DNA of 14,663 nt, taken from an uncultured Coriobacteriaceae bacterium (GTDB taxonomy: Bacteria; Actinomycetota; Coriobacteriia; Coriobacteriales; Eggerthellaceae). Positions 1 to 7,842 of the stretch are shown piece after piece. Both the position numbers and the translations under genes were made by a program. The DNA is taken from contig CAMORQ010000015.1 in NCBI GenBank assembly GCA_946623915.1, forward strand, positions 1 through 14,663, read 5' to 3'. Position 1 is the first letter of the stretch; each line of letters opens with the position of its first letter. The notes beneath the pieces were generated by a model that had not been told where the DNA came from, did no database searches, and worked only from the letters and a program-made list of their open reading frames with translations.

Positions 1-502
1 CCGCCGTAACGAGCGCCTGGGCGGAACCGTTGTAGGTGGGGTTGGTAGGTACGGGCGCCTTGGTGACGGAGCTGTCAATCTTCTCGGCCGTAAATTCGAT
101 TTCTGCATATACTTCCTTGGGGCACCCTTACAACCGACATCACGGCCTGATTCACCGTCCGTGTAATGTTCAGCCACGACGTAGATCTCTCAGTTATCCA
201 CATACGTATTTTTTCTACCTTCACCGTACAGGCTTCGTCTGCGTAGAACTCTATGTACGAGGATGCCGTATACCACTGTATCTGTTTGTTCGTGGCATTC
301 TCTGGCAGGACGGTTGCGGTCAGCTTTTCCGGCACGCCGACCTTAAGCGTAAGGGATGGCTTATCGAGCGTTGTTCCCTCGATAGCAACAACATCCGCCA
401 GCGCCACGCGCGCTCCCAAGCTGGTCGAGATTCCCAGCACGAACGCGACGCCCAGAATCAAGCCAAGGAGATGCCTAGGTACCCCTCTGAACAAATAGCC
501 AT
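1..502 (-). pseudogene. Decayed secreted Ig-like/repeat surface protein (5' part, runs off the window edge)
   Basis: Three reading frames must be joined to read this gene. A good start (ATG at 502, GGGGAGG at 513-507) opens in a frame that soon stops. One extra base in the G4 run at 482-485 (read on minus) joins it to a second frame. That frame carries a signal peptide (h-region GLILGVAFVLG, cleavage near ALA|DV) and a bacterial Ig-like segment (LDKPSLTLKVGVPEKL, TATVLPENATNKQIQW). One extra A in the A6 run at 209-214 leads to a third frame (NTYVDN, TGA at 190-192, then EIYVVAEHYTDGESGRDV). One extra base at the G/C4 run 119-122 restores KEVYAEIEFTAEKIDSSV, followed by a typical surface-repeat phrase (PTYNGSAQALVTA) running off the edge. 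Each shift is a one-base shortening of a homopolymer, so sequencing error is possible, but the in-frame TGA argues for real decay. The longest uninterrupted frame is 75-548 (GTG start, 157 aa) and is unlikely to be functional. Predicted destination is the cell surface; ligand unknown. Confidence 0.7.
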
Positions 503-703
503 AATACCTCCCCTTTCTCGGCGCTTCGCGCTGAAGCTTCGCGGCCACCTACGCAGGCCAGCGGCGTTGAACTCATCCAGGCTACATTATCTGACTCCCC
601 GCCTCGAAAGAAGGGAACTCCGGATTGTCATTATCCCCTTATAGGTTCCGCCGTTCAGGCGACGGGGGCCGACCCCGGTCGCGCCCGCCGGCCCCCGACA
701 CCT
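503..703. other. Intergenic region between leuS and the decayed surface-protein gene
   Basis: I see no gene here. It holds the ribosome-binding site of the decayed gene (513-507, minus) and a GC-rich hairpin just past the leuS stop, listed separately. No convincing -35/-10 pair stands out. Confidence 0.5.
663..697 (-). terminator. GC-rich hairpin just downstream of leuS (possible terminator)
   Basis: The 9-bp arms 663-671 and 689-697 are perfectly complementary and enclose a 17-nt loop. The hairpin starts 7 nt past the leuS stop codon (704-706). No U-tract follows on the minus strand, so it is either a weak or factor-assisted terminator or an mRNA 3'-end stabiliser. Confidence 0.4.
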
Positions 704-3280
704 CTACTTCACGACTATGTTCACCAAGCGCGAAGGGATGACGATGGCCTTCACGACTTCCTTGCCGGCGGTATGGTCCGCTGCTGCAGCAAGCGCGGCA
801 GAGCGGATGTCGTCTTCGGCGGCGTCGGCAGCCACGGTTATCTTCGCGCGCACCTTGCCGTTAATCTGCACGGCCAACTCGACCTCGTCGGCTTTGGCCA
901 GCTCGGGATCGAAATCGGGCCACGGCTGCTTATGGACGCTGTCGTCGTGATCGAGGGCGCTCTGCCACAGCTCTTCTGCCCAATGGGGCGCTATGGGCGC
1001 AAGCAGCTTGACGATGGTTTCCGCAACGTCACGGCACAGCGGGCCGCCGGTTTCGCAGTTAATACGGTGTTCGGCTTCGCGCAGGCGCAGGAAATCGCTC
1101 GTTGCATTGACCAGCTCCATGATTGCGGCGAGCGCCGTATTGAAGCTGTATCGATCGAAATCAGCCGTCACCTTACCCACCACGCGATGACGTTCTCGTT
1201 TCATCTCCATCGCTTTGCCATGCGCGTTCAGTGCATCTGCCGTCGGGTCGAACAACGTGTTATCGCCAGCCTTGCCCACCAAGTCGTGCACCACGCGCCA
1301 CGTGCGATTGAGGAACTTGTTTATGCCTTCCAGACCTTTGTCGTTCCAGAGCTTTTCCTTTTCCGGAGGACCTAGGAACAGCATGTAGGCGCGCACCACG
1401 TCGGCGCCGAATTCGTCGATCTTGTCTTCGGGCGAAACGACGTTGCCCTTGGATTTCGACATGACGTCGCCCTTTTCGTCGAGCACCATGCCCTGGCAAA
1501 GCAAGTTGGTGAAGGGCTCGTCGAAATCGAGCAGACCCATATCGCGGCACACTTTCGTGAAGAAGCGGCTGTAGAGCAGATGCAAAATGGCATGCTCGAT
1601 GCCGCCAATGTATTGGTCTACCGGCAGCCAGGTGTTGGCTTTTTCGGACGCGAACGGGGCACTGTCGTTGCGCGGGTCGGTATAGCGCATGTAATACCAG
1701 CTCGAGCATGTGAACGTATCCATGGTGTCGGTTTCGCGGCGCGCCGGCGATCCACACTTCGGACACGTGCAGGCCGCGAACTTTTCATGAGTCGCCAACG
1801 TTTCGCCCGCAGCCAGATTGATGTCTTCGGGCAGCAACACGGGCAGCTGGTCTTCGGGCACCGGCACCACGCCGCAATGATCGCAATGGATGGCGGGAAT
1901 GGGGTTGCCCCAATAGCGCTGGCGCGAAATGAGCCAATCGCGCAAACGAAATTCCACCTTGCGCCGTCCGGCTCCGGCCGACTCGAGCGCTGCGACGATG
2001 GCCGCTTCGCCTTCGGAATGCTTGCCGCCCTGCATGCCCGTGTAGTCGCCCGACTGCACCAGCGTGCCTTCGGCGTCCATGGCTGCCTCCCAGTCCACAC
2101 TGGTGACCACACGGTCCTTCTGACCGTTAAGGCGCTCGAAGAGCGGATCGTCGTCTTGCAAGATGATGGGTGGAATGGGCAGATCGTACTTGCGGGCAAA
2201 TTCGAAGTCGCGTTGGTCGCCGCAAGGAACAGCCATCACCGCTCCAGTGCCGTAATCTGCCACAACGTAGTCGGCCACCCATACGGGCACCTGCTCGCCG
2301 TTGACGGGATTGACCACGTAACGTCCCGTGAACACGCCATGCTTTTCGCGGTCGCCTTGGGCGCGTTCGACAGCGGACACCTTCTTGGCGGCCTCCACCA
2401 GTTCGTGCACCTCTGCTTCGTGACCAGCTCCCGCCACGAATTCTTCGAGTCCCGGATACTCGGGCGCCAGCAGGAAGAAGCTGCAGCCGAACAACGTATC
2501 GGCGCGGGTGGTGAAGACGGTTATCGTTTCATCGTTTTGACACTCGGCAGAAGAAGCCGAGTCTGCGATCGGAACAACCCGGAAGTCGACTTCGGCGCCT
2601 TCTGAACGGCCGATCCAGTTAGCCTGCTGCTGCTTAACGCGTTCGGGCCAACCGTCCAGCTGGTCCAGGTCGTCAAGCAACTGCTGGGCGTAATCGGTAA
2701 TTTTGAAATACCACTGCGTCAAATCCCGCTTTTCCACTTCGGAATGGCATCGCCAGCAGGTGCCTTCTTCGACCTGCTCGTTGGCCAATACCGTCTTGCA
2801 GTCCGGGCACCAGTTCACTGGTGAATTCTTGCGCTCCACCAATCCGCGCTCCCAGAACTTCAGGAACAGCCATTGCCCCCATCGATAGTACTCGGGATCG
2901 CAAGCAACCACCTTGCGGTCCCAATCGTAGGAAAATCCCATGCGCTGAAAGCTGGCTTGCTGTGTGGCGATGTTTTCGTAGGTCCACTTAGCCGGATGGC
3001 TATTGCGCTTGATGGCCGCGTTTTCCGCCGGCAGGCCAAACGCATCCCAGCCCATAGGATGGAGGACATCGAATCCGCGCATGGTGGAATAGCGAGCTAT
3101 CACGTCGCCATAGGTGTAATTGGACACATGCCCCATATGGATGTCGCCCGACGGATACGGGAACATCTCGAGGACGTACTTCTTCGGTCGGTCGCCGTCG
3201 TCGGACACCTTGTACGCATCAGCCGCCGCCCACGCTTCCTGCAGACGCGGCTCTATTTCATGCGGGTTGTATTCTTTCAC
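704..3280 (-). CDS. leuS: Leucyl-tRNA synthetase
   Basis: This cytoplasmic class Ia aminoacyl-tRNA synthetase charges tRNA-Leu with leucine at the expense of ATP. At 858 aa it is the usual bacterial length (E. coli about 860). The HIGH signature is HMGH at residues 48-51, following FPYPSGDI, and the KMSKS loop is VMSKS at 606-610. A Cys-rich zinc-finger-like insertion (NWCPDCKT ... CWRCHSEV) follows the first half of the Rossmann fold. The CP1 editing domain shows the Thr-rich FTTRADTLFG and the GTGAVMAVP...DQRDFEFA segment that discriminates against non-cognate amino acids. Further CxxC pairs (CDHCG, CPKCG) lie before the DTMDTFTCSSWYYMRY motif. The C-terminal anticodon-binding domain ends in the typical VELAVQINGKVRAKI block. 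The start is GTG (3278-3280) with GGAG about 6 nt upstream. It is apparently monocistronic. Confidence 0.97.
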   Translation of the reverse strand: MKEYNPHEIEPRLQEAWAAADAYKVSDDGDRPKKYVLEMFPYPSGDIHMGHVSNYTYGDVIARYSTMRGFDVLHPMGWDAFGLPAENAAIKRNSHPAKWTYENIATQQASFQRMGFSYDWDRKVVACDPEYYRWGQWLFLKFWERGLVERKNSPVNWCPDCKTVLANEQVEEGTCWRCHSEVEKRDLTQWYFKITDYAQQLLDDLDQLDGWPERVKQQQANWIGRSEGAEVDFRVVPIADSASSAECQNDETITVFTTRADTLFGCSFFLLAPEYPGLEEFVAGAGHEAEVHELVEAAKKVSAVERAQGDREKHGVFTGRYVVNPVNGEQVPVWVADYVVADYGTGAVMAVPCGDQRDFEFARKYDLPIPPIILQDDDPLFERLNGQKDRVVTSVDWEAAMDAEGTLVQSGDYTGMQGGKHSEGEAAIVAALESAGAGRRKVEFRLRDWLISRQRYWGNPIPAIHCDHCGVVPVPEDQLPVLLPEDINLAAGETLATHEKFAACTCPKCGSPARRETDTMDTFTCSSWYYMRYTDPRNDSAPFASEKANTWLPVDQYIGGIEHAILHLLYSRFFTKVCRDMGLLDFDEPFTNLLCQGMVLDEKGDVMSKSKGNVVSPEDKIDEFGADVVRAYMLFLGPPEKEKLWNDKGLEGINKFLNRTWRVVHDLVGKAGDNTLFDPTADALNAHGKAMEMKRERHRVVGKVTADFDRYSFNTALAAIMELVNATSDFLRLREAEHRINCETGGPLCRDVAETIVKLLAPIAPHWAEELWQSALDHDDSVHKQPWPDFDPELAKADEVELAVQINGKVRAKITVAADAAEDDIRSAALAAAADHTAGKEVVKAIVIPSRLVNIVVK

Positions 3281-3316
3281 TTGCTGCTCCGTCCTGCCTA
3301 AACAAAATGCTTGCCT

Positions 3317-3322
3317 ATTATA
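3317..3322 (-). promoter_or_regulatory. Candidate -10 box for leuS
   Basis: A perfect TATAAT on the minus strand ends about 37 nt before the leuS start. No recognisable -35 hexamer lies 16-18 nt upstream (the sequence there is GC-rich), so this rests on the -10 match and position. The short predicted leader leaves no room for a T-box. Confidence 0.45.
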
Positions 3323-3391
3323 CGTTCAAGAACAAGGGCGGAGGCGGCGAAGACTTCCCTGCAACAAAAACAACGATGTGCGCAGCCTGAA

Positions 3392-3412
3392 AACGCGCTG
3401 ATGGGCGCCGTT
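3392..3412 (-). terminator. Weak intrinsic-terminator-like hairpin after the Gln-rich membrane protein gene
   Basis: Read on minus, AACGGCGC (3412-3405) pairs with GCGCGTT (3398-3392) with one bulged G and a CATC-type loop, and a short T-run follows. It starts 11 nt past the stop of the upstream gene. The stem is short, so confidence is low. Confidence 0.3.
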
Positions 3413-3422
3413 CGGTGCGTCG

Positions 3423-3815
3423 TTAATACGTTCTGATGTAATCCCGCACGTTGATGCCCATCGCTGTGGCGATGGCGACTATGGCAAAGGCGGCAACAAC
3501 GCCGATAAGGATCCACACAAGATTGGCGCGCGCCCAATTCTGCTTCGACGCCTTCGTGTTCGAACCGAACGCCCAGACGAGCAGAAGGATTAAGTTCACA
3601 ATGGGAATAGCCATGAGCAACAGCGTGACCACCCACTGCCCTGTTGTGGTGATGTCGCTGTCCCGCAGGGCCTGCTGTATCGGAAACTGCTGGGCGTACT
3701 GCTGCTGGGCATATTGCTGCTGGGCGTATTGCTGAGGTACCTGTCGTGGTTGAGCGTACTGTTGCGGGGGCATCTGCTGCGTGTGCGCGTTTTGTTGGTT
3801 GTACTCGTTCGCCAT
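3423..3815 (-). CDS. Small Gln/Tyr/Pro-rich two-TM membrane protein, function unknown
   Basis: I do not recognise a named family. From ATG 3815 (GGAAGG about 7 nt upstream) it is 130 aa. The frame extends upstream to a TTG at 3851, but that codon directly adjoins the likely -10 box, so the ATG is preferred. Residues 1-50 or so are a disordered Gln/Pro/Tyr tract with three YAQQQ-type units encoded by 15-bp tandem repeats (about 3693-3735). Two hydrophobic segments follow (WVVTLLLMAIPIVNLILLLVW and NLVWILIGVVAAFAIVAIA), separated by the polar loop AFGSNTKASKQNWAR. This layout recurs in small uncharacterised membrane proteins of gut Actinomycetota and Firmicutes. It has its own promoter and stands alone between leuS and a divergent lipoprotein gene. 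No catalytic motif is visible. Confidence 0.75.
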   Translation of the reverse strand: MANEYNQQNAHTQQMPPQQYAQPRQVPQQYAQQQYAQQQYAQQFPIQQALRDSDITTTGQWVVTLLLMAIPIVNLILLLVWAFGSNTKASKQNWARANLVWILIGVVAAFAIVAIATAMGINVRDYIRTY

Positions 3816-3850
3816 GGCAACACCTTCCGTTGAACCGTCGATTACCTTCA

Positions 3851-3880
3851 AGTATAGCGGCTTGAATGCCGTCTAGGCAA
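3851..3880 (-). promoter_or_regulatory. Predicted sigma-A promoter of the Gln-rich membrane protein gene
   Basis: On the minus strand, TTGCCT (3880-3875) and TATACT (3856-3851) are separated by 18 bp, matching the consensus at 4/6 and 5/6. The predicted transcript starts near 3844, about 30 nt before the ATG at 3815. Confidence 0.5.
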
Positions 3881-3952
3881 AGCGCAGTATTCGAAAGCGC
3901 TTGGCGAAAGTTCCAAAACAATGCCGACAATGCAGGGTGGTCAATCGTGTTG

Positions 3953-3958
3953 CATAAT
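3953..3958 (+). promoter_or_regulatory. Candidate -10 box of the SIMPL lipoprotein gene
   Basis: CATAAT (5/6 to TATAAT) lies 27 nt upstream of the chosen start. It predicts a short leader that includes the AAAGGA ribosome-binding site at 974-979 of the 3,000s block. The -35 region is poor, so this is tentative. Confidence 0.35.
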
Positions 3959-3985
3959 AGAGACACCACTATGAAAGGAACGACC

Positions 3986-4900
3986 ATGACCATCGCTGTA
4001 AAAAGAATGGCACTCGCCAGCTGCACACTTCTGCTCGCGGCACTCCTTGCTGGCTGCAACTCGGGCGCAAGCGAGAAGACTGTGGTTGTCCCCGAGGGAG
4101 AATCCACCCCCACCATCACGGTCACTGCAAGCAGTGAAGTCAAGGTCGTGCCCGACAAGGCAGAAATCGGCTTGTCGGTTGTCACACAAGCTGCCACCGC
4201 GGAAGCGACGCAGGACGCAAACGCCACCAGCGTCAATGCTGTCATCGACGCGCTTAAGGGCCTTGGCGTCGACGAAAAAAGCGTCCAGACCACCAACACA
4301 TGGCTCAACCCCCGCTACGATTATTCGGAGACGTACCACGGTGAATCCGCCTCCACCGCCGTCGAAGCCGAACCGGCCGCCGAGCCTCTCGAGGGCGAAC
4401 AGTCGAGCGAGGCCACCGCGGAAAGCACGACGGCCGGCGCCTCTGACGCCGCTTCGGATACGGAAGTCATGCCTATGGCCGATACCGCATCCGCCGAAAG
4501 CAGTGAAACCAACATCGTGGGCTACGAAATGACCACGCGGCTTTCGGTGACCGATTTGGACATCGATCGAGTCGGCGAAGTCGTTTCCGCATGCATCGCA
4601 GCTGGGGCGAACAGCACCGATGGCATCCAGTACTACTCGAGCGAATACGACGCGAAGTACGCCGAGGCCCTCGCTGCTGCCGTAGAAGATGCGCACGCGA
4701 AAGCGGAGGTGCTTGCGAAGGCAGGAGGCGTGAACCTAGGCGGCGTGTACAGCATGACCGAAGGCTATCAGGACATGTCCTATCGCTACAACGCCGATGG
4801 GGCCATGGCAATGGAGTCGGCAGCAGATGCCTCAATGAAGGTTATGCCCGGGCAAATCGACGTGAACGCCAGCGTAACGGTAAGCTACGAAGTATCCTAG
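3986..4900 (+). CDS. SIMPL-domain (DUF541) lipoprotein
   Basis: Predicted membrane-anchored extracytoplasmic lipoprotein of 304 aa. The lipobox is LLAGC with lipidated Cys24, after a K/R n-region and a Leu/Ala-rich h-region. The SIMPL/DUF541 domain begins at TITVTASSEVKVVPDKAEIGLSV (about 42-65) and continues through NAVIDALKGLGVDEKSVQTTNTWLNPRYDYS, then VGYEMTTRLSVTDLDIDRVGEVV and the Ala/Glu helix AEALAAAVEDAHAKAEVLAKAGG. Residues about 118-175 are an Ala/Ser/Thr/Glu-rich insertion that splits the domain. The start at 3986 has AAAGGA 6 nt upstream; an in-frame ATG at 3971 is possible but has a weaker site. SIMPL proteins are uncharacterised or linked to envelope stress, so no reaction can be assigned. 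The stop overlaps that of the convergent kinase gene. Confidence 0.85.
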   Translation: MTIAVKRMALASCTLLLAALLAGCNSGASEKTVVVPEGESTPTITVTASSEVKVVPDKAEIGLSVVTQAATAEATQDANATSVNAVIDALKGLGVDEKSVQTTNTWLNPRYDYSETYHGESASTAVEAEPAAEPLEGEQSSEATAESTTAGASDAASDTEVMPMADTASAESSETNIVGYEMTTRLSVTDLDIDRVGEVVSACIAAGANSTDGIQYYSSEYDAKYAEALAAAVEDAHAKAEVLAKAGGVNLGGVYSMTEGYQDMSYRYNADGAMAMESAADASMKVMPGQIDVNASVTVSYEVS

Positions 4901-7068
4901 GCTGCGTCTGCGACAGGAATGACCATTTCGGCAGTGGCGCCGCCGATTTCGGGTTCGACGAAATTAAGCGTACCGCCATGGCGTTGTGCGATGCTGCGGG
5001 CTACGGGCAAACCAAGGCCGGTGCTGTTCGGGTTCGCGCGACTCCCTTCCAGGCAGACGAACCGGTCGAACACCCGCTCGCGGTCCTCGGGGGCTATGCC
5101 GATGCCGTCGTCGCTCACCTTCACCACGATGTTGTTCTGCTCCTCTGTGCACGAAACCTTAACCGTGCTGCGTGCGTAACGCGCCGCGTTGTCGAGCAGG
5201 TTGCGAATCACATGGCTTAACAGCTCGCCGTCGGCGTAACAAATCACAGGTTCCACCTGGGATGTGTCGACGCTGACCGCCGAACGAGATTTCAGGCTTG
5301 CCACTTCCTCGAAGAGCAGGTCCATCATATCGACAGGACGCGCATCCACCTTCATGCGTCCTTCGTCGGAGCGGGCGAGCATCAGCAAATCCCCCACGAT
5401 GCTGGCGAGTCGGTCGTTTTCGGCCGTCAGGTCTTCGATTACTTCGTGGGTATCCACCGCTTCGGGATGCATGCGCAACGTTTCGAGCATGATGCCCGTC
5501 GCTGCGACAGGGCTCTTCAATTCGTGCGAGGCGTCCGAAACGAAACGGCGCTGCTCGTTGAACGACGCTTCGACACGGGCAAGCAGGTCGTTGAACGTAG
5601 TTGCCAAACGGGAAAGGTCCTTGTCGCGCGTAGGCACGGGAATGCGCGCGCTCAAGTCGCTTGCGGTAATTGTTTCGGCGGTGGAACGCATGACTTCAAC
5701 CGGGCGAAGAGTACGGGCAGCCATGTTCCAGGTAAACGCCACGACAAGGCACAGCAGCGCGAGGAAGATGGTTACCAAAAGCTGCGTCGTGATCTGCGCC
5801 ATCTGCGTAGCGGACGCAATCGAGGTGATTGCTGCAAGCGTCACCGGTCCGTCGGGGCTGACTACCTTGCGCTTCTTCACCAGGTATGGGCCCGCATCGC
5901 CGAACACGTCGGACGCATCGACGTACGCACGGCTACTGCTTGCCGCCAAGCCGCCCGCACTGCTAGATGCGCTGGTGCTAGCGGATTCGGCCGAAGCATC
6001 ATCTGCCACGCTCGCATCATTCGCGCTGTTCGCCGCTTCGCCTTCCGCCGCAGACGACGAAGGTGCGCTTGCTGCAAACCTGGCAACCAACGAAAACGGA
6101 AACACGGCGCTTTTGGATGCACGGCTCTTTCCATCGTCATCATCGTCGTCGGAGTCGTCGTCGGAATCGTCGTCGGAATCGCTGTCGTTGTCGCCATCGT
6201 CGCCGTCGTCGTAGTCTTGCTCGACAGCCGGTGCAGGAGCAGGTGCCGGAGCAGGTGCCGGAGCAGGTGCCGGAGTGGGAGCTGCTGCTGGAGCAGGTGC
6301 CGGTTCGACGTAGCCGTCATCGCCATCGTCGTAGTCGTCGGCGCCGTCGTCGTAGTCGTCGTAGTCGTCGTTGCTCTGCTGCACGACGGGGGCAGGCTGC
6401 GCGGCTGCGACTTCGCGGCCACCGTCGTTATCGCTGTCGTTGTCGTCGTTGTCGTCGTCGCGGTCGTCATTGTCGTCGTCGCGGTCGTTTGACGGCGCTG
6501 CAGGAGCAGGTGTGGCAGCAGCCGTTGTCTGGCGGCTCTGCGCTCCGCCGGCAGCTGCCTGCGTGCCTCCTGCAGACCCTTCTGCAGCTCCGGCGTCGGT
6601 CGTGGTCGTTTGAGTGGTTTCTACCGTCGTGCCATCTGCACCCTGAGAGCCCGCGTCGCCCGCGGCTGCGTTGCCCGATGCCACTCGCTTGGTCGCGTCT
6701 ATCTCGAACTCTATCTTGTCGAGCCGTACATCGTCGTCGTCATCGTCATCGTCATCATCGTCGTCGGGTAAAACAATCGCCGCAAGACCGCGGGCGTTCG
6801 GCGTTTCCGCCAAGACATTGCCGTCAGCATCGATAATCTGCATCATTTCGGTGCCGGCCAGATCGATTGCCGCTTGATAGTTGCCCGCTTCCACTTCTTC
6901 CTGTGCATGGGCCAATCGCTCGTCGAGCGAGTTCGATATGGTAAGCGTGATAATCTGCCGCATAGCTTCGGCCGTGACCACGACAACGAGAGCCATGGCT
7001 ATCGCAGTAGCCAGCGTGGCGGCAACCGTCACCTTACCGCGGATGCTTTTCGGACCGAATGAAACCAT
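4897..7068 (-). CDS. Two-component sensor histidine kinase with poly-Asp extracytoplasmic insertion
   Basis: At 723 aa this is much longer than the usual 450-500 aa for OmpR-partner kinases. TM1 is about residues 12-34, TM2 about 429-447, HAMP about 449-500. The H-box has His515 in SDASHELKSP; the ATP-binding domain has an N-box (RNLLDNAARYA, 622-632), G1 (DDGIG, 653-657) and G2 (STGLGLP, 682-688). All catalytic motifs are intact. The extra length is an insertion (about 130-385) in the extracytoplasmic region. Before it come 12 consecutive Asp (102-113); within it are Asp/Asn blocks, YDDYDDG repeats, an Ala-Pro stretch (255-281) and a second Asp/Ser block (285-312). The flanking sensor pieces (MQIIDADGNVLAETP and GPYLVKKRKVVSPDGPVTL) look like an ordinary membrane-proximal sensor fold. 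The start ATG lies 4 nt after the regulator stop, so translation is probably coupled. The acidic region suggests binding of divalent cations or cationic peptides, which is an inference. Confidence 0.92.
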   Translation of the reverse strand: MVSFGPKSIRGKVTVAATLATAIAMALVVVVTAEAMRQIITLTISNSLDERLAHAQEEVEAGNYQAAIDLAGTEMMQIIDADGNVLAETPNARGLAAIVLPDDDDDDDDDDDDVRLDKIEFEIDATKRVASGNAAAGDAGSQGADGTTVETTQTTTTDAGAAEGSAGGTQAAAGGAQSRQTTAAATPAPAAPSNDRDDDNDDRDDDNDDNDSDNDGGREVAAAQPAPVVQQSNDDYDDYDDGADDYDDGDDGYVEPAPAPAAAPTPAPAPAPAPAPAPAPAVEQDYDDGDDGDNDSDSDDDSDDDSDDDDDDGKSRASKSAVFPFSLVARFAASAPSSSAAEGEAANSANDASVADDASAESASTSASSSAGGLAASSSRAYVDASDVFGDAGPYLVKKRKVVSPDGPVTLAAITSIASATQMAQITTQLLVTIFLALLCLVVAFTWNMAARTLRPVEVMRSTAETITASDLSARIPVPTRDKDLSRLATTFNDLLARVEASFNEQRRFVSDASHELKSPVAATGIMLETLRMHPEAVDTHEVIEDLTAENDRLASIVGDLLMLARSDEGRMKVDARPVDMMDLLFEEVASLKSRSAVSVDTSQVEPVICYADGELLSHVIRNLLDNAARYARSTVKVSCTEEQNNIVVKVSDDGIGIAPEDRERVFDRFVCLEGSRANPNSTGLGLPVARSIAQRHGGTLNFVEPEIGGATAEMVIPVADAA
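6231..6292 (-). repeat. 12-bp tandem repeat encoding Ala-Pro units in the kinase
   Basis: A GC-rich 12-bp unit (GGTGCCGGAGCA on plus) recurs three to four times with a degenerate flank and encodes the Ala-Pro spacer of the sensor region. Copy-number changes would stay in frame. Confidence 0.7.
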
Positions 7069-7072
7069 AATC

Positions 7073-7744
7073 CTATTTCCGACCTAACCAGTACCCTACA
7101 CCCCGGATAGTGTGTATCAACGGGAGATCAAAGGGTGCATCGATCTTTTTCCGCAAGTAACCGATGTAGACCTCGACGACGTTATCGTCTGCCGCGAAAT
7201 CGACACCCCACACATGCTCGAGCAGTTGGGCTTTCGAAATGGCGATGTTCTGGTTGTGCATCAGATATTCGAGAAGCGAAAACTCGCGGGCCGTCAGCTC
7301 GACGGGGGTCCCGGCGCGCTCGACCTTCTTCGCAAAAGGATCGAGGACGAGGTCTTCCACCTTCAGCTTGCCGGTACGGCCTGCGGAACCGCGGCGGAAC
7401 AGGGCCTGCAGCCGCGCCTTCAGCACCACGAGCGAAAACGGCTTACGCAAAAAATCATCGGCTCCGATATCGAACGCGTCGGCTTCGTCGTACTCGCCGT
7501 CTTTGGCCGTTAGCATCAAAATCGGGGTTTCGATACCAGCCGCACGAATCTGCTTGCACACCTCGTATCCGTTCATGCCTGGCAGCATAATGTCGAGGGT
7601 TATCGCGTCGTAGCTTTCCGAAAGGGCCATTTCCAATCCGGTGATCCCATCGGTTGCCGCATCTACGGCAAATCCTTCGGAAACCAAGCTTTTACGCAGG
7701 TACTCGACGATATTCGCCTCGTCTTCTACAACCAGAACACGCAT
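7073..7744 (-). CDS. OmpR/PhoB-family response regulator
   Basis: A 223-aa cytoplasmic DNA-binding regulator. The receiver domain (about 1-115) has the acidic pocket E7/D8, phospho-acceptor Asp51 (ITLDIMLPGMNG), Thr79 (MLTAKD) and Lys101 (FLRKPFS). The C-terminal winged helix (about 125-223) shows PVELTAREFSLLEYLMHN, the recognition-helix region NVVEVYIGYLRKKID and the closing hairpin IHTIRGVGYWLG. All residues needed for phosphorelay are present. The start ATG has a strong AAGGAG 7 nt upstream (7757-7752). It lies 98 nt downstream of the acidic membrane protein gene and 4 nt upstream of the cognate kinase. A hairpin in that 98-nt gap may moderate read-through from upstream. The 11-bp-spaced repeat at 8740-8765 is a plausible target. 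Confidence 0.95.
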   Translation of the reverse strand: MRVLVVEDEANIVEYLRKSLVSEGFAVDAATDGITGLEMALSESYDAITLDIMLPGMNGYEVCKQIRAAGIETPILMLTAKDGEYDEADAFDIGADDFLRKPFSLVVLKARLQALFRRGSAGRTGKLKVEDLVLDPFAKKVERAGTPVELTAREFSLLEYLMHNQNIAISKAQLLEHVWGVDFAADDNVVEVYIGYLRKKIDAPFDLPLIHTIRGVGYWLGRK

Positions 7745-7764
7745 TTCATATCTCCTTGGAAAAT

Positions 7765-7817
7765 GCCCGACGCCAGCCTAAAGTGTTGGAAGAAGAAGTG
7801 TACAGGCTGGCGCGGGC
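7765..7817 (-). promoter_or_regulatory. Long stem-loop between the acidic protein and regulator genes (attenuator candidate)
   Basis: The arms 7804-7817 and 7765-7779 are complementary over 14 bp with a single bulged base and enclose a 24-nt loop. Read on minus, the 3' arm is followed by ATTTTCC and then the regulator's AAGGAG. This suits a leaky intrinsic terminator or an RNA-processing site that makes the acidic protein more abundant than the kinase and regulator. Confidence 0.6.
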
Positions 7818-7842
7818 TTTGGTAAATGACTAGCAAAAAGAA

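Noticed and set aside
190..192. TGA as a selenocysteine codon in the surface-protein gene
   Set aside because: No selenoprotein-like context or hairpin seen, and the gene has other frame lesions.
1580..2605. 341-codon plus-strand frame inside leuS
   Set aside because: It is a shadow of leuS, whose reading frame has all synthetase motifs.
3281..3422. T-box leader upstream of leuS
   Set aside because: No T-box consensus, and the likely -10 lies too close to the start for such a leader.
6231..6292. CRISPR-like array
   Set aside because: The units are contiguous 12-bp coding repeats with no spacers.
5264..6492. Long plus-strand open frames antisense to the kinase
   Set aside because: They arise from the GTC/GAC triplet runs, have Ser- or Val-rich low-complexity translations and no ribosome-binding site, while the kinase on the other strand has intact motifs.
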